64,000 bases of DNA from Burkholderia sp. BCC1644 (GCF_902833225.1 NZ_CADFEI010000011.1:62001-126000); one strand, 5' to 3'. Positions 35,435 to 45,467 are shown, numbered from the stretch's first letter. The notes: a model not told the origin generated them from the sequence alone. Translations and numbers: made by a program.

Positions 35435-37744
35435 TCATTCCGCGTCGCGCGCCGGCACAAGAATTTCGCGGTTGCCGCTCGACGACATCGCGGACACGAG
35501 CCCCGACTGTTCCATCTGCTCGAGCAGCCGCGCCGCGCGGTTGTAGCCGATCCGCAGGTGGCGCTGCACAAGCGAGATCGACGCGCGGCGGTTCTTGATG
35601 ACGATCTCGACCGCCTGGTCGTACAGCGGATCAGACTCGCTGCCGCCTTCACCGGTTCCCGCGCCGGCGGAGCCCTCGTCGCCGTCGGCGGTGCCGCCTT
35701 CGAGCAGGCCCTCGACGTAGTTCGGCTCGCCCTGCTCCTTGAGCTTGTCGACGACGCGGTGCACTTCGTCGTCAGCGACATACGCGCCGTGCACGCGCAC
35801 GGGCAGCCCGGTGCCGGGCGCCAGGTACAGCATGTCGCCCATCCCGAGCAGCGACTCGGCGCCCATCTGGTCGAGGATCGTGCGCGAGTCGATCTTCGAC
35901 GACACCTGGAACGCGATCCGCGTCGGCACGTTCGCCTTGATCAGGCCCGTGATCACGTCGACGGACGGACGCTGCGTCGCGAGGATCAGGTGGATGCCGG
36001 CCGCGCGCGCCTTCTGCGCGATCCGTGCGATCAGTTCCTCGACCTTCTTGCCGACGACCATCATCAGGTCGGCCAGCTCGTCGATCACGACGACGATGTT
36101 CGGCAGACGGCCGAGCGGCTCCGGATCCTCGGGCGTCAGGCTGAACGGATTCGGAATCTTCTCCTCGCGCTTCGCCGCATCGTCGATCTTGTTGTTGTAG
36201 CCGGCAAGGTTACGCACGCCGAGCTTGCTCATCAGCTTGTAGCGGCGCTCCATCTCCGCGACCGTCCAGTTCAGCGCGTGGCCGGCCTGGCGCATGTCGG
36301 TGACGACCGGGCACAGCAGGTGCGGAATGCCTTCGTAGACGCTCATTTCGAGCATCTTCGGATCGATCAGGATCAGGCGCACCTGTTCGGCGGTGGCCTT
36401 GTACAGCAGCGACAGGATCATCGCGTTGATCCCGACCGACTTGCCCGAACCGGTCGTGCCGGCCACCAGCAGGTGCGGCATCTTCGCGAGATCCGCGCAC
36501 ACGGGCTTGCCGCCGATGTCCTTGCCGAGGCTCAGCGTCAGCGCCGACGAGGCGGCCGCATACACCTCGGAGCCGATGATCTCGGACAGGTGCACCGTCT
36601 GGCGGCGCTGGTTCGGCAGTTCGAGCGCCATGTAGTTCTTGCCGGGGATCGTCTCGACGACGCGGATCGACACGAGCGAAAGCGAGCGCGCGAGATCCTT
36701 CCCGAGGTTCACGATCTGGCTGCCCTTCACGCCGGTGGCCGGCTCGATCTCGTAGCGCGTGACGACCGGGCCCGGATACGCGGCGACGACGCTCGCCTCG
36801 ACGCCGAAGTCCTTCAGCTTCTTCTCGATCAGGCGCGACGTGAATTCGAGCGTATCGGCGGAAATCGCTTCCTGCGTCTTCGGCGCGGCATCGAGCAGCG
36901 ACACCGGCGGCAGCGTCGAATCGCCCGGCAGGTCGGTGAACAGCGGCACCTGGCGCTCGCGCTCGACGCGCTCGGACTTCACGGGCGTGACGACCGGCGG
37001 CACGATCGTCACGGGCTCGTGATCCTCGATGCGCACGCGCTCCTCTTCGACCTTGCCTTCGCGGCGCACGGCCGCGGCCTCGCCGAGCTTGCGGTCGCGC
37101 TCGGCCTCGCGGCGCAGCTTCGCGACGTTGACGGCGGACAGGATCGCGCCGCCGACGCGCTCGGCAACCGACAGCCACGAGAAGCGGAAATACAGCGACA
37201 GGCCGATCGAGAGCGCGATCAGCAGCAGCAGCGTGCCGCCGGTGAAGCCGAACGCGTGCGACATCGCACCGGCGACGGCCTCGCCGACGACGCCGCCCGG
37301 CGCGCGCGGCAACTGCACCTTCAGCGACCACATACGCAGCGCCTCGATGCCGTCGCACGCGAGCACGACCAGCACGAACGCAAAGATTTCGGTGAGCCAC
37401 CCGATCGGCCGCTCGGGTTCGTCGGGAATCGCCTCGTGGCGCGTGATGCGGCGGTAGTTGACGGCGATGCGCCGCCCGAGCGGCACGATCAGCCAGTAGG
37501 CCGACAGGCCGAACAGCAGCAGGATGATGTCGGCCGTCCACGCGCCGACGCGACCGGCCCAGTTCGAGATGTGATCGACCTGGGCGGCGTGCGTCCAGCT
37601 CGGATCGCGCCGGCTGTAGCTCAGCAGGGCCATCACCAGAAAGGCGCAGAGCGCGACCTGGAGAATCCAGCGGATCTCCGTGAGGAGCTTCGACATCCGG
37701 TGCGGCAACGCCTGTGCCTGGGCGGAATAAGGAGCTTTTGCCAT
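35435..37744 (-). CDS. ftsK: DNA translocase FtsK
   Basis: 769 residues, on the short side for FtsK because the linker is brief. Four N-terminal membrane segments (within about 20-200), a charged linker, then the RecA-like motor: Walker A GTTGSGKSVG, Walker B LILIDPKMLE, and the C-terminal gamma winged helix (IVIKNRRASISLVQRHLRIGYNRAARLLEQME) that reads KOPS. It links septation to chromosome dimer resolution. Divergent from trxB; lolA and rarA follow. Burkholderia usually have a second FtsK paralogue, so this one may be the shorter copy. Confidence 0.94.
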   Translation of the reverse strand: MAKAPYSAQAQALPHRMSKLLTEIRWILQVALCAFLVMALLSYSRRDPSWTHAAQVDHISNWAGRVGAWTADIILLLFGLSAYWLIVPLGRRIAVNYRRITRHEAIPDEPERPIGWLTEIFAFVLVVLACDGIEALRMWSLKVQLPRAPGGVVGEAVAGAMSHAFGFTGGTLLLLIALSIGLSLYFRFSWLSVAERVGGAILSAVNVAKLRREAERDRKLGEAAAVRREGKVEEERVRIEDHEPVTIVPPVVTPVKSERVERERQVPLFTDLPGDSTLPPVSLLDAAPKTQEAISADTLEFTSRLIEKKLKDFGVEASVVAAYPGPVVTRYEIEPATGVKGSQIVNLGKDLARSLSLVSIRVVETIPGKNYMALELPNQRRQTVHLSEIIGSEVYAAASSALTLSLGKDIGGKPVCADLAKMPHLLVAGTTGSGKSVGINAMILSLLYKATAEQVRLILIDPKMLEMSVYEGIPHLLCPVVTDMRQAGHALNWTVAEMERRYKLMSKLGVRNLAGYNNKIDDAAKREEKIPNPFSLTPEDPEPLGRLPNIVVVIDELADLMMVVGKKVEELIARIAQKARAAGIHLILATQRPSVDVITGLIKANVPTRIAFQVSSKIDSRTILDQMGAESLLGMGDMLYLAPGTGLPVRVHGAYVADDEVHRVVDKLKEQGEPNYVEGLLEGGTADGDEGSAGAGTGEGGSESDPLYDQAVEIVIKNRRASISLVQRHLRIGYNRAARLLEQMEQSGLVSAMSSSGNREILVPARDAE

Positions 37745-38141
37745 GAATCCGTATAAAGAGGACGGGCCGTGCGCCCGCCTGTCGTTCGATCCCGCTTATT
37801 GTAAACGCTGCACCGGGCCGCCAAGTGTAAATGACGGTTACATAACAGGGACGGGGTGCCGAACCGGCCGGCTGCGCACGCTCGGGACCGGCCGGCCGTG
37901 CCGGCCCGGAGCGCGTGCGACAACGCGCCGCCGCGCACCGGCGGGACGCCCGGCCTGCCGCGCCGGCGCGGGCGGCTCGCCGCGAAACGCTATCGCGACG
38001 ATTGAAACTCTCGTTCGGCAGCGCAGCAACGAGGCCTTTATAATGCGCGTCTGATACCCATCTATGACGGCATCCCGGTCAACCCGGATCGTACGGCGAG
38101 CCCTACCCCGCCCGCCACGGCCGCCTTTTACGGATTCGCAC
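37745..38141. other. Divergent region between ftsK and trxB
   Basis: 397 bp, no gene. A perfect TATAAT at 38039-38044, about 98 bp before the trxB start, is the likely trxB -10; a weak TTCGGC lies 19 bases upstream of it. The rest is GC-rich with no recognised operator. Confidence 0.55.
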
Positions 38142-39104
38142 ATGTCCACGCCCAAACACGCCAAAGTCCTGATTCTCGGTTCCGGCCCCGCCGGCTACAC
38201 GGCTGCCGTCTACGCGGCACGCGCCAACCTGTCCCCGGTGCTGATCACCGGCATCGCGCAGGGCGGCCAGCTGATGACCACGACCGATGTCGAAAACTGG
38301 CCGGCTGACGCGAAAGGCGTGCAGGGTCCGGAGCTGATGGCGCGCTTCCTCGAGCACGCCGAGCGCTTCAACACCGAAATCGTCTTCGACCACATCCACA
38401 CCGCGAAGCTGCACGAGCAGCCGATCCGCCTGATCGGCGACTCGGGCGAATACACGTGCGACTCGCTGATCATCGCGACCGGCGCGTCCGCGCAGTATCT
38501 CGGCCTGCCGTCCGAAGAACACTTCATGGGCAAGGGCGTGTCGGCCTGCGCGACCTGCGACGGCTTCTTCTATCGCGGCCAGGAAGTCGCGGTGATCGGC
38601 GGCGGCAACACGGCCGTCGAGGAAGCGCTCTACCTGACGGGCATCGCGAAGAAGGTCACGGTGATCCACCGCCGCGACAAGTTCCGCGCGGAGCCGATCC
38701 TGATCGACCGCCTGCTGGAGAAGGAAAAGGAAGGCGCCGTCGTGATCAAGTGGGATCACGTGCTCGACGAAGTGACGGGCGAGGATTCGGGCGTCACGGG
38801 CCTGCGCATCAAGAACGTGAAGACCGGCGCGACGGAAGACCTCGCCGTGCAGGGCGTGTTCGTCGCGATCGGCCACAAGCCGAACACCGACCTGTTCCAG
38901 GGCCAGCTCGAGATGAAGGACGGTTACATCCTGACGAAGAGCGGCCTGCACGGCAACGCGACGTCGACGAGCGTCGCCGGCGTGTTCGCTGCGGGCGACG
39001 TGCAGGACAACGTGTATCGCCAGGCGATCACGAGCGCCGGCACGGGCTGCATGGCCGCGCTCGACGCGCAGCGCTACCTCGAAAGCCTGCACGACAAGAA
39101 GTAA
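38142..39104 (+). CDS. trxB: Thioredoxin reductase
   Basis: 320 residues from ATG 38142. FAD-binding GSGPAGYTAAVYAAR (residues 13-27), redox pair CATC in VSACATCDGFF, NADPH site GGGNTAVEEA, and the second FAD motif GVFAAGDVQD. It reduces thioredoxin with NADPH in the cytoplasm. Ends at a strong terminator. Confidence 0.96.
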   Translation: MSTPKHAKVLILGSGPAGYTAAVYAARANLSPVLITGIAQGGQLMTTTDVENWPADAKGVQGPELMARFLEHAERFNTEIVFDHIHTAKLHEQPIRLIGDSGEYTCDSLIIATGASAQYLGLPSEEHFMGKGVSACATCDGFFYRGQEVAVIGGGNTAVEEALYLTGIAKKVTVIHRRDKFRAEPILIDRLLEKEKEGAVVIKWDHVLDEVTGEDSGVTGLRIKNVKTGATEDLAVQGVFVAIGHKPNTDLFQGQLEMKDGYILTKSGLHGNATSTSVAGVFAAGDVQDNVYRQAITSAGTGCMAALDAQRYLESLHDKK

Positions 39105-39170
39105 GCCGCGAGCCTGGCCGCGCCGGGCGCTACAATGGCGTCCGCTGCCGCGAAGCGGGCCCGACCGGAA

Positions 39171-39201
39171 AGCCGCTGCCGCCGTGCAGCGGCTTTTTTT
39201 T
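39171..39201 (+). terminator. Terminator after trxB
   Basis: Nine-bp stem AGCCGCTGC/GCAGCGGCT followed by eight T. Confidence 0.88.
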
Positions 39202-39239
39202 GCCCGCGCGCCCGAACGCGCCTGCCCCGTTACCGAATC

Positions 39240-40019
39240 ATGGCGAAGAACCAGCCCCACCCGAGCGATCCCGCGAAGCGGAAGATCGCCGCCCGTCCCG
39301 CGAACCCCGCGCCGGCCGCCCCGCCGCCCGCGCCCGATCCGGCCGCGTTGCGCGGCCAGGGCCTCGCGGGCCTCGGCGCATTGCGCAAGTCGCTGCAAGG
39401 CGAAGCCGAGCGCCGCGAACGCACGCGCGTCGAAACCGCGAAGGCAGAACGCAAGGCGGAAGCCGACGCGAACCTGTTCCGCAACGAAATCGGCTCGATC
39501 CGGCCGCTGAATGCGCCGCCGCGCGCGTCGTCGGGCCGCACGCCGCCCGACCCGGTGCCGAAGCAGACCCAGCGCGACGAGGAAGCCGTGCTGAACGCGA
39601 CGCTGTCCGACGAATTCGATCCCGAGACGCTGCTCGACAGCGACGACTCGCTGTACTACCACCGCCCCGGCATCAGCCGCGACGTCGTGCGCAAGCTGCG
39701 CAGCGGCGCGTGGATCGTGCAGGCGCAGATCGACCTGCACGGGATGCGGCGCGACGAGGCGCGTGACGCGCTCGCCGAATTCATCCGCGAAGCCGGCAAG
39801 AAGGGGCTGCGCTGCCTGCGCGTGATCCACGGCAAGGGGCTCGGCTCGATCGGCAAGGAACCCGTGCTGAAAGGCAAGGTGCGCGCGTGGCTCGTGCAGA
39901 AGGAAGAAGTGATCGCGTTCTGCGAGGCGCGCGGCAACGACGGCGGCGCCGGCGCGGTGCTCGTGCTGCTGCAGCCGCATGCGGCGCCGGCCGAGCGGGG
40001 GCCGCGTGCCGCATCCTAG
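39240..40019 (+). CDS. Smr-domain protein (SmrA-like)
   Basis: 259 residues from ATG 39240. After a disordered Pro/Ala-rich and charged N-terminal half (about 1-110) comes the Smr domain (about 165-250) with both hallmark motifs: the LDXH-type IDLHGMRRDEA and VIHGKGLGS (HGXG). Smr domains nick DNA or RNA; stand-alone forms such as SmrA/SmrB include a ribosome-rescue nuclease in E. coli. Which substrate is cut here is unknown. Its end overlaps the next gene by 14 bp. Confidence 0.85.
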   Translation: MAKNQPHPSDPAKRKIAARPANPAPAAPPPAPDPAALRGQGLAGLGALRKSLQGEAERRERTRVETAKAERKAEADANLFRNEIGSIRPLNAPPRASSGRTPPDPVPKQTQRDEEAVLNATLSDEFDPETLLDSDDSLYYHRPGISRDVVRKLRSGAWIVQAQIDLHGMRRDEARDALAEFIREAGKKGLRCLRVIHGKGLGSIGKEPVLKGKVRAWLVQKEEVIAFCEARGNDGGAGAVLVLLQPHAAPAERGPRAAS

Positions 40020-40629
40020 GCTGACGCTCGCGATCGCGATACTGGAGGCGATCGCCACGCTGGCCTTTGCGATCTCGGGTTTCATCGAGGCGCGCAAGAA
40101 CCGCCTCGACTCGGTCGGCACGTTCGTCGTCGCGCTCGCGACCGCGTTCGGCGGCGGCACGCTGCGCGACATCCTGCTCGAGCGCCGGCCGTTCTACTGG
40201 GTCGTGCACGACGACTACGTGATCGCGATCTTCGTGCTCGCGCTGTTCGCGCCGTTCGTGCTGCGGATGCTGTCGCGACTGTCGGCCGAACGGCTGCTGC
40301 TGATCGCCGACGCGATCGGGCTCGGCATCTTCAGCATCTCGGGCACGGCGATCGCGCTCGACGCCGAGATGCCGCGCTTCATCGCGGTGATGATGGGCGT
40401 GATCACCGGCGTGGTCGGCGGGATCGTCCGCGACGTGCTGTGCAACGACATCCCGCTGATCCTGCGCGATTCGCGGCCGTACGCGACCTGCGCGTTCGTC
40501 GGCTGCTGGTTCTATCTGCTGCTCGTGTGGCTGCAGTTCGACTCGGTGTACAGCGTGCTGCTCGCGACCGGCTTCATCCTCGTCGCGCGGCTCGCGACGT
40601 TCAAGTTCGACGTGCGGCTGCCGCACTGA
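40006..40629 (+). CDS. TRIC-type cation channel family protein (UPF0126)
   Basis: 207 residues if GTG 40006 is used; ATG 39979 is in frame but adds an Arg-rich leader and more overlap, so the GTG (preceded by GGGGG) is preferred. Seven hydrophobic segments in two similar halves, each with the family GGXXRD turn: FGGGTLRDILLE and VGGIVRDVLCND. TRIC homologues are trimeric potassium-permeable channels. The start lies inside the end of the Smr gene, so the pair is translationally coupled. Confidence 0.85.
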   Translation: MPHPRLTLAIAILEAIATLAFAISGFIEARKNRLDSVGTFVVALATAFGGGTLRDILLERRPFYWVVHDDYVIAIFVLALFAPFVLRMLSRLSAERLLLIADAIGLGIFSISGTAIALDAEMPRFIAVMMGVITGVVGGIVRDVLCNDIPLILRDSRPYATCAFVGCWFYLLLVWLQFDSVYSVLLATGFILVARLATFKFDVRLPH

Positions 40630-40667
40630 TCGCCACGTCCGCGGCCACCTCGGCCGCATCACGCAAA

Positions 40668-40700
40668 CAAAAGGGGCCGTTCGACACGGCCCCTTGCTCT
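40668..40700. terminator. Bidirectional terminator, TRIC gene and ABC operon
   Basis: Eight-bp stem GGGGCCGT/ACGGCCCC (40673-40680, 40686-40693) with T-rich flanks on both sides, serving the convergent transcripts. Confidence 0.8.
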
Positions 40701-40728
40701 TTCGTTCAGCGCAACCGCTGCCGCTGCG

Positions 40729-41847
40729 TCACGCGATCCGCTCTTCCGAAGCCGGATCGAACAGCACGGCCTTCGACACGTCGAACAGCAGCGACTGCGT
40801 CTGCCCCGGCTGCGGGTTCGCGGCCGGATGCACGCGGCTCACGATCCGCTTGCCGTTCACCTGCGCGAACACGTGCGTGTCCGGCCCGGTCGGCTCGGTC
40901 ACGTCGACGCGCACGTCGATCGGCTGCAGCGTCGACGCCTCGCCGTGGTGCGCGTTGCGCGCGTCGGTGATGCGCTCCGGGCGCAGCCCGAGGATCACCT
41001 CGCGGCCGACGTGGCCGTTCATCCGCTTCGCGTCGAACGGCAGGTTCAGCGCGCTGCGCGCAAGACCCGTGTCGATCTCGAGCGCGATCCCGCTGCCCTG
41101 CTCGACCAGCTTGCCGTTGATGAAGTTCATCGGCGGCGCGCCGATGAAGCCCGCGACGAACAGGTTCGACGGCGAATCGTAGATCTCCTGCGGCGCGCCG
41201 AACTGCTGGACCACGCCGTCCTTCATCACCGCGATCCGGTCGCCGAGCGTCATCGCCTCGATCTGGTCGTGCGTCACGTAGACGATCGTCGTGCCGAGGC
41301 GCTGGTGCAGCAGCTTGATTTCCGCGCGCATCTCGATACGCAGCTTCGCGTCGAGGTTCGACAGCGGCTCGTCGAACAGGAACAGCGACGGATCGCGCGC
41401 GAGCGCGCGGCCCATCGCGACGCGCTGGCGCTGGCCGCCGGACAGCTGGCCCGGCTTGCGGTCGAGCAGGTGCTGGATCTGCAGCATCTGCGACACGCGG
41501 TCGACGATCTGCTGCTGTTCGTTCTTCGGCACCTTGCGGATGTTCAGGCCGAACGAGATGTTCTCGCGCACCGTCATCGACGGGTACAGCGCGTACGACT
41601 GGAACACCATCGCGATGTCGCGATCCTTCGGCGACAGGTCGTTGACGACCTTGCCGTCGATGCAGATCTCGCCGCTCGTGACCGTCTCGAGCCCGGCGAT
41701 CATGTTGAGCAGCGTCGACTTCCCGCAGCCCGACCCGCCGACCAGGATCAGGAACTGTCCGTCCTCGATCTCGATGTCGACACCCTTCAGGACCGGCACC
41801 CCGTTCGGGTAGGTCTTGTACACGTCACGGATGGAAAGGCTTGCCAT
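40729..41847 (-). CDS. ugpC: Sugar ABC transporter ATP-binding protein (UgpC/MsmK type)
   Basis: 372 residues. Walker A GGSGCGKST (about 37-45), signature LSGGQRQRVAMGRALARDP, Walker B LFLFDEPLSNLDA, and the H-loop VTHDQIEAM. The C-terminal regulatory MalK-like region (TOBE folds, from about 240) is present. It powers the GtsBC permeases; with the gtsA-like binding protein and the zwf operon beside it, glucose is the likely cargo (GtsD role). Last gene of the importer, 112 bp after the second permease. Confidence 0.9.
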   Translation of the reverse strand: MASLSIRDVYKTYPNGVPVLKGVDIEIEDGQFLILVGGSGCGKSTLLNMIAGLETVTSGEICIDGKVVNDLSPKDRDIAMVFQSYALYPSMTVRENISFGLNIRKVPKNEQQQIVDRVSQMLQIQHLLDRKPGQLSGGQRQRVAMGRALARDPSLFLFDEPLSNLDAKLRIEMRAEIKLLHQRLGTTIVYVTHDQIEAMTLGDRIAVMKDGVVQQFGAPQEIYDSPSNLFVAGFIGAPPMNFINGKLVEQGSGIALEIDTGLARSALNLPFDAKRMNGHVGREVILGLRPERITDARNAHHGEASTLQPIDVRVDVTEPTGPDTHVFAQVNGKRIVSRVHPAANPQPGQTQSLLFDVSKAVLFDPASEERIA

Positions 41848-41959
41848 GCTGTGAATCCTCTGTCTCGTCTCGCGCGGCGCACTCGGGCGCCGCGTCGGGT
41901 TCGTTTCGATGCGCCGCGCGTCGTGCGCGGCCGGTTCGTCGTATCGGATAAAGCCGCGC

Positions 41960-42817
41960 CTACCCCTTCACCGCGCCCGCCGTCAGCCCGCGCACGAAGT
42001 AGCGGCCGGCGACGATGTAGACGAGCAGCGTCGGCAGCGCGGCGATGATCGCGCCGGCCATGTCGACGTTGTATTCCTTCACGCCCGTCGACGTGTTGAC
42101 GAGGTTGTTCAGCGCCACCGTGATCGGCATCGAATCGACACCGGAGAACACGATCCCGAACAGGAAGTCGTTCCAGATCTGCGTGAATTGCCAGATCAGG
42201 CACACCATGAAGATCGGCAGCGACACCGGCAGCAGGATCTTCGTGAAGATCGTGAAGAAGCCCGCGCCGTCGATGCGCGCGGCCTTCACCAGCTCGGCCG
42301 GCACGCTCACGTAGAAGTTGCGGAAGAACATCGTCGTGAACGCGATCCCGTACACGACGTGCACGAACACGAGGCCCGGAATCGTGTTGGCGAGGCCGAG
42401 CATCCCCTGCAGCCGCGCCATCGGCAGCAGGATCACCTGGAACGGGATGAAGCAGCCGACCAGCATCATCGTGAACAGCGCGTCGGCGCCGCGAAAGCGC
42501 CAGTGCGTGAGCACGTAGCCGTTGAACGCGCCGATCAGCGACGAGATCAGCACGGCCGGGATCACCATCTGCAGCGAGTTCAGGAAGAACGGCTTCATGC
42601 CGTCGCAGCGCACGCCGGTGCACGCCCCGCTCCACGCCTTCACCCACGGATCGACGGTCCAGCTGGTGGGCGGCGTCAGCAGGTTGCCGGTGCGCAGCTG
42701 GTCGAGATCCTTGAACGACGTCGACAGCATCACGTAGATCGGGAACAGGAAATACAGCGCGAACAGGATCAGTGCCGCATAGATCACTGCCCGGCTGATC
42801 GTCATCTTAGGCTGCAT
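41960..42817 (-). CDS. gtsC: Sugar ABC transporter permease (GtsC-like, MalG family)
   Basis: 285 residues. Six membrane segments and the EAA loop ELVKAARIDGAGFFTIFTKI that contacts the ATPase. Its start overlaps the end of the other permease gene by 11 bp. MalG-like in position and length. The cargo is assigned by neighbourhood. Confidence 0.88.
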   Translation of the reverse strand: MQPKMTISRAVIYAALILFALYFLFPIYVMLSTSFKDLDQLRTGNLLTPPTSWTVDPWVKAWSGACTGVRCDGMKPFFLNSLQMVIPAVLISSLIGAFNGYVLTHWRFRGADALFTMMLVGCFIPFQVILLPMARLQGMLGLANTIPGLVFVHVVYGIAFTTMFFRNFYVSVPAELVKAARIDGAGFFTIFTKILLPVSLPIFMVCLIWQFTQIWNDFLFGIVFSGVDSMPITVALNNLVNTSTGVKEYNVDMAGAIIAALPTLLVYIVAGRYFVRGLTAGAVKG

Positions 42818-43745
42818 TGCGGGTGCTCCTCGATTCCATATACATCAGCGGCACCAGCACCGCGACCACGGTCGCGAGCATCATCACCGAGGACGCCGCG
42901 CCGAGCCCGAGCTGGCCGCGGTTGAACGAAAACGTGTACATGAACATGGCCGGCAGCGACGACGACGTGCCCGGGCCGCCTGCCGTCAGCGCGACGACGA
43001 GGTCGAAGGTCTTGATCGTGATGTGGCACAGGATCAGCAGCACCGAGAAGAACACCGGGCGCATGCTCGGGATCACGATCTTGCGGTAGATGGTCGGCAG
43101 CGTCGCGCCGTCCACCTGCGCGGCCTTGAAGATCTCCGCGTCGACGCCGCGCAGCCCCGCGAGGAACAGCGCCATCACGAAACCGGTCGACTGCCACACG
43201 GCCGCGATCACCACGCAGAAGATCGCCTTGTCCGGATCGCCGAGCCAGTCGAACGAGAAGCTCGTCCAGCCCCAGTCGTGCATCACCTTCTCGAGGCCGA
43301 GGCCCGGGTTCAGGATCCACTGCCACGCGGTGCCGGTCACGATGAACGACAGCGCCATCGGGTACAGGAAGATCGCGCGCAGCGCGCCTTCGTTGCGGAT
43401 CCGCTGGTCGAGCAGGATCGCGAGGAACAAGCCGAGCGCGACGCAGACCGCGATGAACGGAATCCCGAACCAGCCGAGGTTCGCGGCGGAGGTCCACCAC
43501 ACGTCGTTCTGGAACAGGTCCGTGTAACGGCCGAAGCCGTCGAATTCGTAGTTCGGCAACAGCCGCGAGTTGGTCAGCGACAGATAGCCGGTAATCAGGA
43601 TGAAGCCGTAGATGAACACCACGGCGATCGCGACGCTCGGCGCAAGCACGAGCTTCGGAATCCAGCGATCGGCGAAGGCCGACATCGGCGACGTACGCCG
43701 CGCGGCGGCAGCGCCGGATCCGTTTCCGTTAAGAGGGGCAGCCAC
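42807..43745 (-). CDS. gtsB: Sugar ABC transporter permease (GtsB-like, MalF family)
   Basis: 312 residues from GTG 43745, chosen because AGGAG lies nine bases upstream; an ATG further up would add a non-conserved leader. Six membrane segments and the EAA loop EIFKAAQVDGATLPTIYRKI. Pairs with the next permease to form the inner-membrane pore. It follows the binding-protein gene after a terminator-like hairpin, a common way to make less permease than binding protein. Confidence 0.88.
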   Translation of the reverse strand: MAAPLNGNGSGAAAARRTSPMSAFADRWIPKLVLAPSVAIAVVFIYGFILITGYLSLTNSRLLPNYEFDGFGRYTDLFQNDVWWTSAANLGWFGIPFIAVCVALGLFLAILLDQRIRNEGALRAIFLYPMALSFIVTGTAWQWILNPGLGLEKVMHDWGWTSFSFDWLGDPDKAIFCVVIAAVWQSTGFVMALFLAGLRGVDAEIFKAAQVDGATLPTIYRKIVIPSMRPVFFSVLLILCHITIKTFDLVVALTAGGPGTSSSLPAMFMYTFSFNRGQLGLGAASSVMMLATVVAVLVPLMYMESRSTRNAA

Positions 43746-43835
43746 TTGATTCGACTCCTGGAACGAGGGCGACGCAGGCCGGGCCGGCGCCAGGTACGGC
43801 ACGGGCCCGCGGGCGAGCCCGTTTGCTGCACATGC

Positions 43836-43872
43836 AAAAACGCCCGGCCGATGAAGCGCTTCCGGCCGGGCG
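43836..43872 (-). terminator. Intra-operon terminator/attenuator after gtsA
   Basis: Ten-bp stem (CGCCCGGCCG/CGGCCGGGCG, 43841-43850 with 43863-43872) and five U on the minus strand. It lies 12 bp past the binding-protein stop and before the permease genes. Confidence 0.75.
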
Positions 43873-43883
43873 CCTGTCGCGCG

Positions 43884-45131
43884 TTACTTGACCTTCGCGG
43901 CCTTCGCGAGCGCGGCGACCGCGCTCTTCGAATCCTGCTGCGAGTTCATGAACTTCGTCACGACGTCCGTGATCGCGCCGGCGGTCGCGTCGCTTTGCGC
44001 CATCCCGTGCGCGAGCGACGGCACGAAGCCGCCCGACTTGATCGCGGTCTGCTCGTCGGCGTACGACTTCTTCGCGCAGTCGTCGAACTTGTCCATCTTC
44101 ACGCCGAGGCGCACCGGCACCGAACCCTTCAGCAGGCTGAACTGCTCCTGGAAGTCCGGCGTCATGATCGTCTTCGCGAGCGCGAGCTGGCCCGGCGTCG
44201 CGGCCTTCTCGCCCTTCTGCTGGAAGAACACGAACGAGTCGACGTTGAACGTGTACGAGTTCGCGGTGCCCGGCACCGCTGCGCAGATGTAGTCCTTGCC
44301 CGCCTTCTTGCCGGCGTTCTCGAACTCGCCCTTCGCCCAGTCGCCCATGAACTGCATGCCGGCCTTGCCGTTGATGACCATCGCGGTCGCGAGGTTCCAG
44401 TCGCGGCCGTTACGGCCCGCGTCGAAGTAGCCCTGGATCTTGCGCACCGTGTCGAACACGGACAGCATCTGCGGCGACGTCAGCGTCGCCTGGTCGAGGT
44501 CGACCAGCGCCTTCTTGTAGAACGCCGGGCCCTGCGACAGCACGACGTCTTCCCACAGCGTCAGGTCCTGCCACGGCTGGCCGCCCATCGCGACCGGCTG
44601 GATGCCCGCGGCCTTCAGCTTGTCGGCCACCGCGAAGAATTCAGGCCAGGTGGTCGGCACCTTCGCGCCGACCTTGTCGAGCGCGGCCTTGTTGATGTAC
44701 AGCCAGTTCACGCGGTGCACCGAGAACGGCGCGGCGACGGTATGGCCCTTGTACTTGATGATCTTGTCGATTTCCGGCGGCAGGTTCTGCTTCCAGTCGC
44801 CGGCAGCGGAATCGATGTTGACGAGCACGCCCTGGTCGGCCCAGTCCTGGATCAGCGGGCCCTTGATCTGCGCGGCCGACGGTGCGTCGCCGCTGATCAC
44901 CTTGGTCTTCAGTGCCGTCATCGCCGCGGCGCCGGCGCCGCCCGCGACCGCGAAGTCCTTCCACACGTAGCCCTGCTTCTGCACGTCGTCCTTCAGCACG
45001 CCGACGGCCTTCGACTCGCCACCCGAGGTCCACCAGTGCAGCACGGTTACATTCTCGGCTGCCTGCGCCGCCACGGCGCCAGCCATCAGACCCGCGGCGC
45101 AGAGCGCACCCATGATCGAGCGAACTTTCAT
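43884..45131 (-). CDS. gtsA: Sugar-binding protein of an ABC importer (GtsA-like)
   Basis: 415 residues. Signal peptide (MKVRSIMGALCAAGLMAGAVAAQA, about 1-24). The mature part is a type-2 sugar-binding protein: VTVLHWWTSGGESKAV at the N-terminus, NWLYINKAALDKVGAKVPTTW and GKAGMQFMGDWAKGEF in the hinge and ligand region. It catches sugar in the periplasm. The WWTSGGE start and the divergent zwf-pgl-glk/hexR operon point to glucose, as in Pseudomonas gtsABCD. AGGAGATAAGT before ATG is a strong ribosome site. First gene of the importer operon. Confidence 0.9.
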   Translation of the reverse strand: MKVRSIMGALCAAGLMAGAVAAQAAENVTVLHWWTSGGESKAVGVLKDDVQKQGYVWKDFAVAGGAGAAAMTALKTKVISGDAPSAAQIKGPLIQDWADQGVLVNIDSAAGDWKQNLPPEIDKIIKYKGHTVAAPFSVHRVNWLYINKAALDKVGAKVPTTWPEFFAVADKLKAAGIQPVAMGGQPWQDLTLWEDVVLSQGPAFYKKALVDLDQATLTSPQMLSVFDTVRKIQGYFDAGRNGRDWNLATAMVINGKAGMQFMGDWAKGEFENAGKKAGKDYICAAVPGTANSYTFNVDSFVFFQQKGEKAATPGQLALAKTIMTPDFQEQFSLLKGSVPVRLGVKMDKFDDCAKKSYADEQTAIKSGGFVPSLAHGMAQSDATAGAITDVVTKFMNSQQDSKSAVAALAKAAKVK

Positions 45132-45467
45132 TACTTATCTCCTCCAGACTGAATCAACTCGTGAGGTTCCCTGACCGGGAACCGGCTTCTTGATAACGAC
45201 GGGGAAATCGAGCCGCGGGACGCATGCAGCGTACGGGGCCGATGACCGGCCGGGCTCTTACAGAAAGCGTGAATCGAGATTCAACGGTGTGTCTCCTCTT
45301 TGTGTTTCTGGCCCGCCGCGATGATGCGACGCGAGCCCGGGGCCGACGGCGCGCGGACGATGCGCGCCGCCAATGTCCGATAACATTCGGCACAAGGCGC
45401 CCCCGAAGATGAAGCTCGCGCAGTTCATCGACCGCACTTCTTTTTTTCTTCACCCAGGTGCTACCCC

